Below, one piece after another: positions 6,824-8,146 of a stretch of DNA of 8,146 nt. Numbering within the stretch: position 1 is the stretch's first letter; each line of letters opens with the position of its first letter. The stretch lies in contig JAMCPC010000088.1 in NCBI GenBank assembly GCA_023379725.1, positions 1 through 8,146 on the forward strand. The letters run 5' to 3'. The stretch is from Actinomycetota bacterium (lineage in GTDB: Bacteria > Actinomycetota > Acidimicrobiia > Acidimicrobiales > JAMCPL01). Made by a program: the position numbers and the translations under genes. The notes under the pieces were generated by a model. That model saw only the letters and a list, made by a program, of their open reading frames with translations, was not told where the DNA came from and did no database searches.

Positions 6824-7046
6824 TCATCCGCAGCTGGGATTTAACCATCCCGAAAGGCCATTTAGTATGTCCAAGAAGGTGCTACCAGTGCCTGTTGCAA
6901 AAGACGAGTAGTCCAAGAAGTTGACAACGGATTGGCTTACATTCCCAAATAATGCTTCTCCTCCTAGGCCAGCGCTCAAAAAGTTTCCAGCCGCGCTAAC
7001 ACAAGACATGTCGTTTCCTGCTATGCATGACCCATGATCAGCCCTA
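6824..7046 (-). pseudogene. Coreless Rhs toxin-tip remnant (tip 2)
   Basis: Right after the stop of the PH-like gene, an open frame of about 73 residues runs to a TGA at 6826-6824. It begins RADHGSCIAGNDMSCVSAAG, is rich in Gly, Ser and hydrophobic residues, and ends with a FLDILNGLSGW segment and a terminal SCG. The same frame stays open rightward to 7123, but there it is only a shadow of the PH-like gene. It has no start, no ribosome site and no Rhs core. Its stop overlaps an ATG (GATGATG) of the next gene, the same toxin-immunity coupling seen elsewhere in the window. Amphipathic Gly/Ala-rich stretches like this precede toxin domains in many polymorphic toxins, so this is probably the surviving end of a displaced tip. 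A chance open frame is possible because it is short. Confidence 0.45.
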
Positions 7047-7472
7047 CTACTCGAGCTCTCGGGCAGGATCCATACGATGAACACGTGCTGGCATCCGCAG
7101 TACTGGACCACCCGCTGCTTCAATCGTATCTAACACAGCGTTAACTCGAGTTGTTCCGCAAATCGCCCACTCCTGCCCACTACCGGTGATAAGGAACCTG
7201 ATGCACGAGCCGCGACGTGACTTTCCGAAGACGACCGGCCGAACAGGCCCGAGTTCGTCAAACCTAGCCTCCCATATGGGCATAAATAGTCCGAGCAGGC
7301 GGTTTCGTGCTTCAAGGCGCACACCCCAGGGGAAGACGCTCAACCGTGCTAGTGGCGTAGTTGCCCTTACCCACTGAGTGCGCATCCCGCAGGTCTTGCT
7401 GACCAATGCCCTGCTGTCCGGGTCGTATCCCCCGGCAAGTCGTTCCAGAGTATGTCGAACTTGGTAGGCCAT
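7047..7472 (-). CDS. Candidate immunity protein of the right-hand Rhs tip, small PH-like cytosolic protein
   Basis: This gene encodes about 141 residues with no signal peptide or membrane helix. The ATG at 7472 lies 2 bases after the Rhs stop. A GTG at 7478 would overlap that stop by GTGA, and a TTG at 7493 is possible but less likely. The core contains TTPLARLSVFPWGVRLE, then a PIWEARFDEL segment, a VVFG...GSCIRF segment and a C-terminal VLDTIEAAG helix. This order (FPxGVxL strand, WEARxDEL, short strands, a final LDxxEAxG helix) resembles small PH-like proteins common in actinobacteria; this is recognised by eye only. Its position directly behind a toxin tip is the classic place for a cognate immunity gene. 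It shares the high GC of that tip (39 of 60 bases at 7381-7440), which suggests the two were acquired as one unit. An unrelated PH-like regulator is the main alternative. Confidence 0.75.
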   Translation of the reverse strand: MAYQVRHTLERLAGGYDPDSRALVSKTCGMRTQWVRATTPLARLSVFPWGVRLEARNRLLGLFMPIWEARFDELGPVRPVVFGKSRRGSCIRFLITGSGQEWAICGTTRVNAVLDTIEAAGGPVLRMPARVHRMDPARELE

Positions 7473-7474
7473 AC

Positions 7475-8146
7475 TCACGGCACTTGCACCCAAGTATTGG
7501 TGACTCCACCGTGAGTCTCAAATGGTAGAAGGGGGTTATCTAGGCTGAGTCCGATTTCAGGTTGTGCCTCCCAAACCTCCGCGTCGCAAGGCCCCGTACC
7601 GTACGCACCATCTGTACCCACTGAAGGGCATTGGTCAAACGGGTCCGCTGACGAACCGGCCGCAGCAAACGGGCCGGCCAATTGGTGCGGGTTCGTCGCA
7701 TTACTAAAGAGCAACCCAAGGCTGACACCAGCGTTGGGAGCCCCGCCGCCGCCGCCGCCAGCGGTCTCCTTCAAGAAGAAGTGGCCCCCTGCGAATCCGA
7801 GGCACAAACTCACAAAGCCAGTAGGTCCCGCCCCCACTTCCCCGTTGAGGCAAAGCCCGATTGTGTGAGTAGCGACGGCGTGAACTACCTTCCCCCCGGT
7901 ATCATTCCATGCCCGCACAGTGTCATGCCCAGCCCTTTTGTACCCGCTCTTCCAGCACTGGCGGCTGGCTTTGGTAAGACCAAACTCAAGTGCCGCCCAG
8001 CAGGCAAGTCCGGTAGGATCCGTTAAGTTTACCGGATCACTACCAGCGTACTCATAGGGCTGGTCTGTAATGCCTACGAGGGCATCTACGGAGATGAACT
8101 GGCCAGTGGCTGGGTCATACCACCTGGCACGGAGGTAGTAGAGGCC
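7475..8146 (-). CDS. Rhs/YD-repeat polymorphic toxin, C-terminal end (5' part outside window)
   Basis: The reading frame is open from the right edge to a TGA at 7477-7475 and gives 223 residues with no start, so this is the 3' end of a longer gene. Residues 1-47 are the end of an Rhs core: GLYYLRARWYDPATGQF, then a DALVGITDQPYEY stretch and the boundary DPVNLTDPTGL. In Rhs proteins the core forms a shell around a variable C-terminal toxin, which is released at the DPxGL boundary. Residues 48-223 are the variable tip: Cys pairs near 49-64, then a Gly-rich, beta-strand-like region with a hexaglycine run at 130-135, an SNATNPHQLAGPF motif at 148-160, and a C-terminal half rich in Asp, Pro and Gly. 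Similar Gly-rich tips occur in actinobacterial Rhs proteins, but I cannot name the activity. The tip is clearly more GC-rich than the modules further left. The immunity gene starts 2 bases after the stop. The Rhs identity is firm; toxic activity is inferred. Confidence 0.9.
   Translation of the reverse strand, partial: GLYYLRARWYDPATGQFISVDALVGITDQPYEYAGSDPVNLTDPTGLACWAALEFGLTKASRQCWKSGYKRAGHDTVRAWNDTGGKVVHAVATHTIGLCLNGEVGAGPTGFVSLCLGFAGGHFFLKETAGGGGGGAPNAGVSLGLLFSNATNPHQLAGPFAAAGSSADPFDQCPSVGTDGAYGTGPCDAEVWEAQPEIGLSLDNPLLPFETHGGVTNTWVQVP
8017..8146 (-). repeat. Direct repeat in Rhs core end, copy B (partner 2577-2706)
   Basis: This is the same segment as 2577-2706, in the same orientation. 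The window ends inside the repeat, which may mean that a sequence assembly stopped at a repeated Rhs core. Confidence 0.95.

Noticed and set aside
7682..8026. Plus-strand frame of 114 residues
   Set aside because: It is antisense to the Rhs tip; GC-rich DNA produces such open shadows.

Overview
This window looks like part of a polymorphic-toxin (Rhs/YD-repeat) island. The best guess for the host is a large-genome terrestrial bacterium of the Ktedonobacteria (Chloroflexota) or a similar multicellular Gram-positive-like lineage. That guess rests on the style of the Rhs core (the GLYYLRARWYDPATGQF motif followed by a DPxGL-type boundary), the intermediate and patchy base composition, and the many displaced toxin tips. 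It is inference, not a database match. I see no rRNA, tRNA, CRISPR array or intact transposase.

Almost all coding sequence is on the minus strand, so the island reads from right to left. (1) 8146-7475: the C-terminal end of an Rhs protein whose long N-terminal part lies beyond the right edge. It has a canonical DPTGL boundary and a Gly-rich C-terminal domain, and is followed at once by a small PH-like protein (7472-7047), the likely immunity protein. (2) 7046-6824: a coreless toxin-tip remnant coupled to a four-helix membrane protein (6803-5712). (3) 5399-5121: a second coreless tip remnant coupled to a two-helix membrane protein (5115-4501). (4) 3513-2140: a truncated Rhs core with its own distinct C-terminal tip, but no N-terminal half and no convincing start. 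It is followed by two small membrane proteins (2120-1644 and 1647-838) that overlap by ATGA.

Two repeat pairs tie the island together. A 130-base direct repeat (2577-2706 and 8017-8146, including 98 bases that are exactly equal) covers the last part of the Rhs core. It would let an orphan tip replace the expressed one by homologous recombination. A 208-base inverted repeat (539-746 and 5229-5436, about 95% identical by eye) covers part of tip 3. The left copy lies on the plus strand and has a nonsense codon. Recombination between the two arms would invert the roughly 4.5 kb segment that holds module 4 and the third immunity gene.

The stretches 1-538, 3843-4500 and 5437-5711 hold no gene I can support. 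The genes work together as a toxin/immunity repertoire: one expressed Rhs gene upstream, and downstream a store of alternative tips, each with a linked immunity gene. The tips and immunity proteins do not match families I can name with certainty, so functions are assigned from position, overlap and topology.
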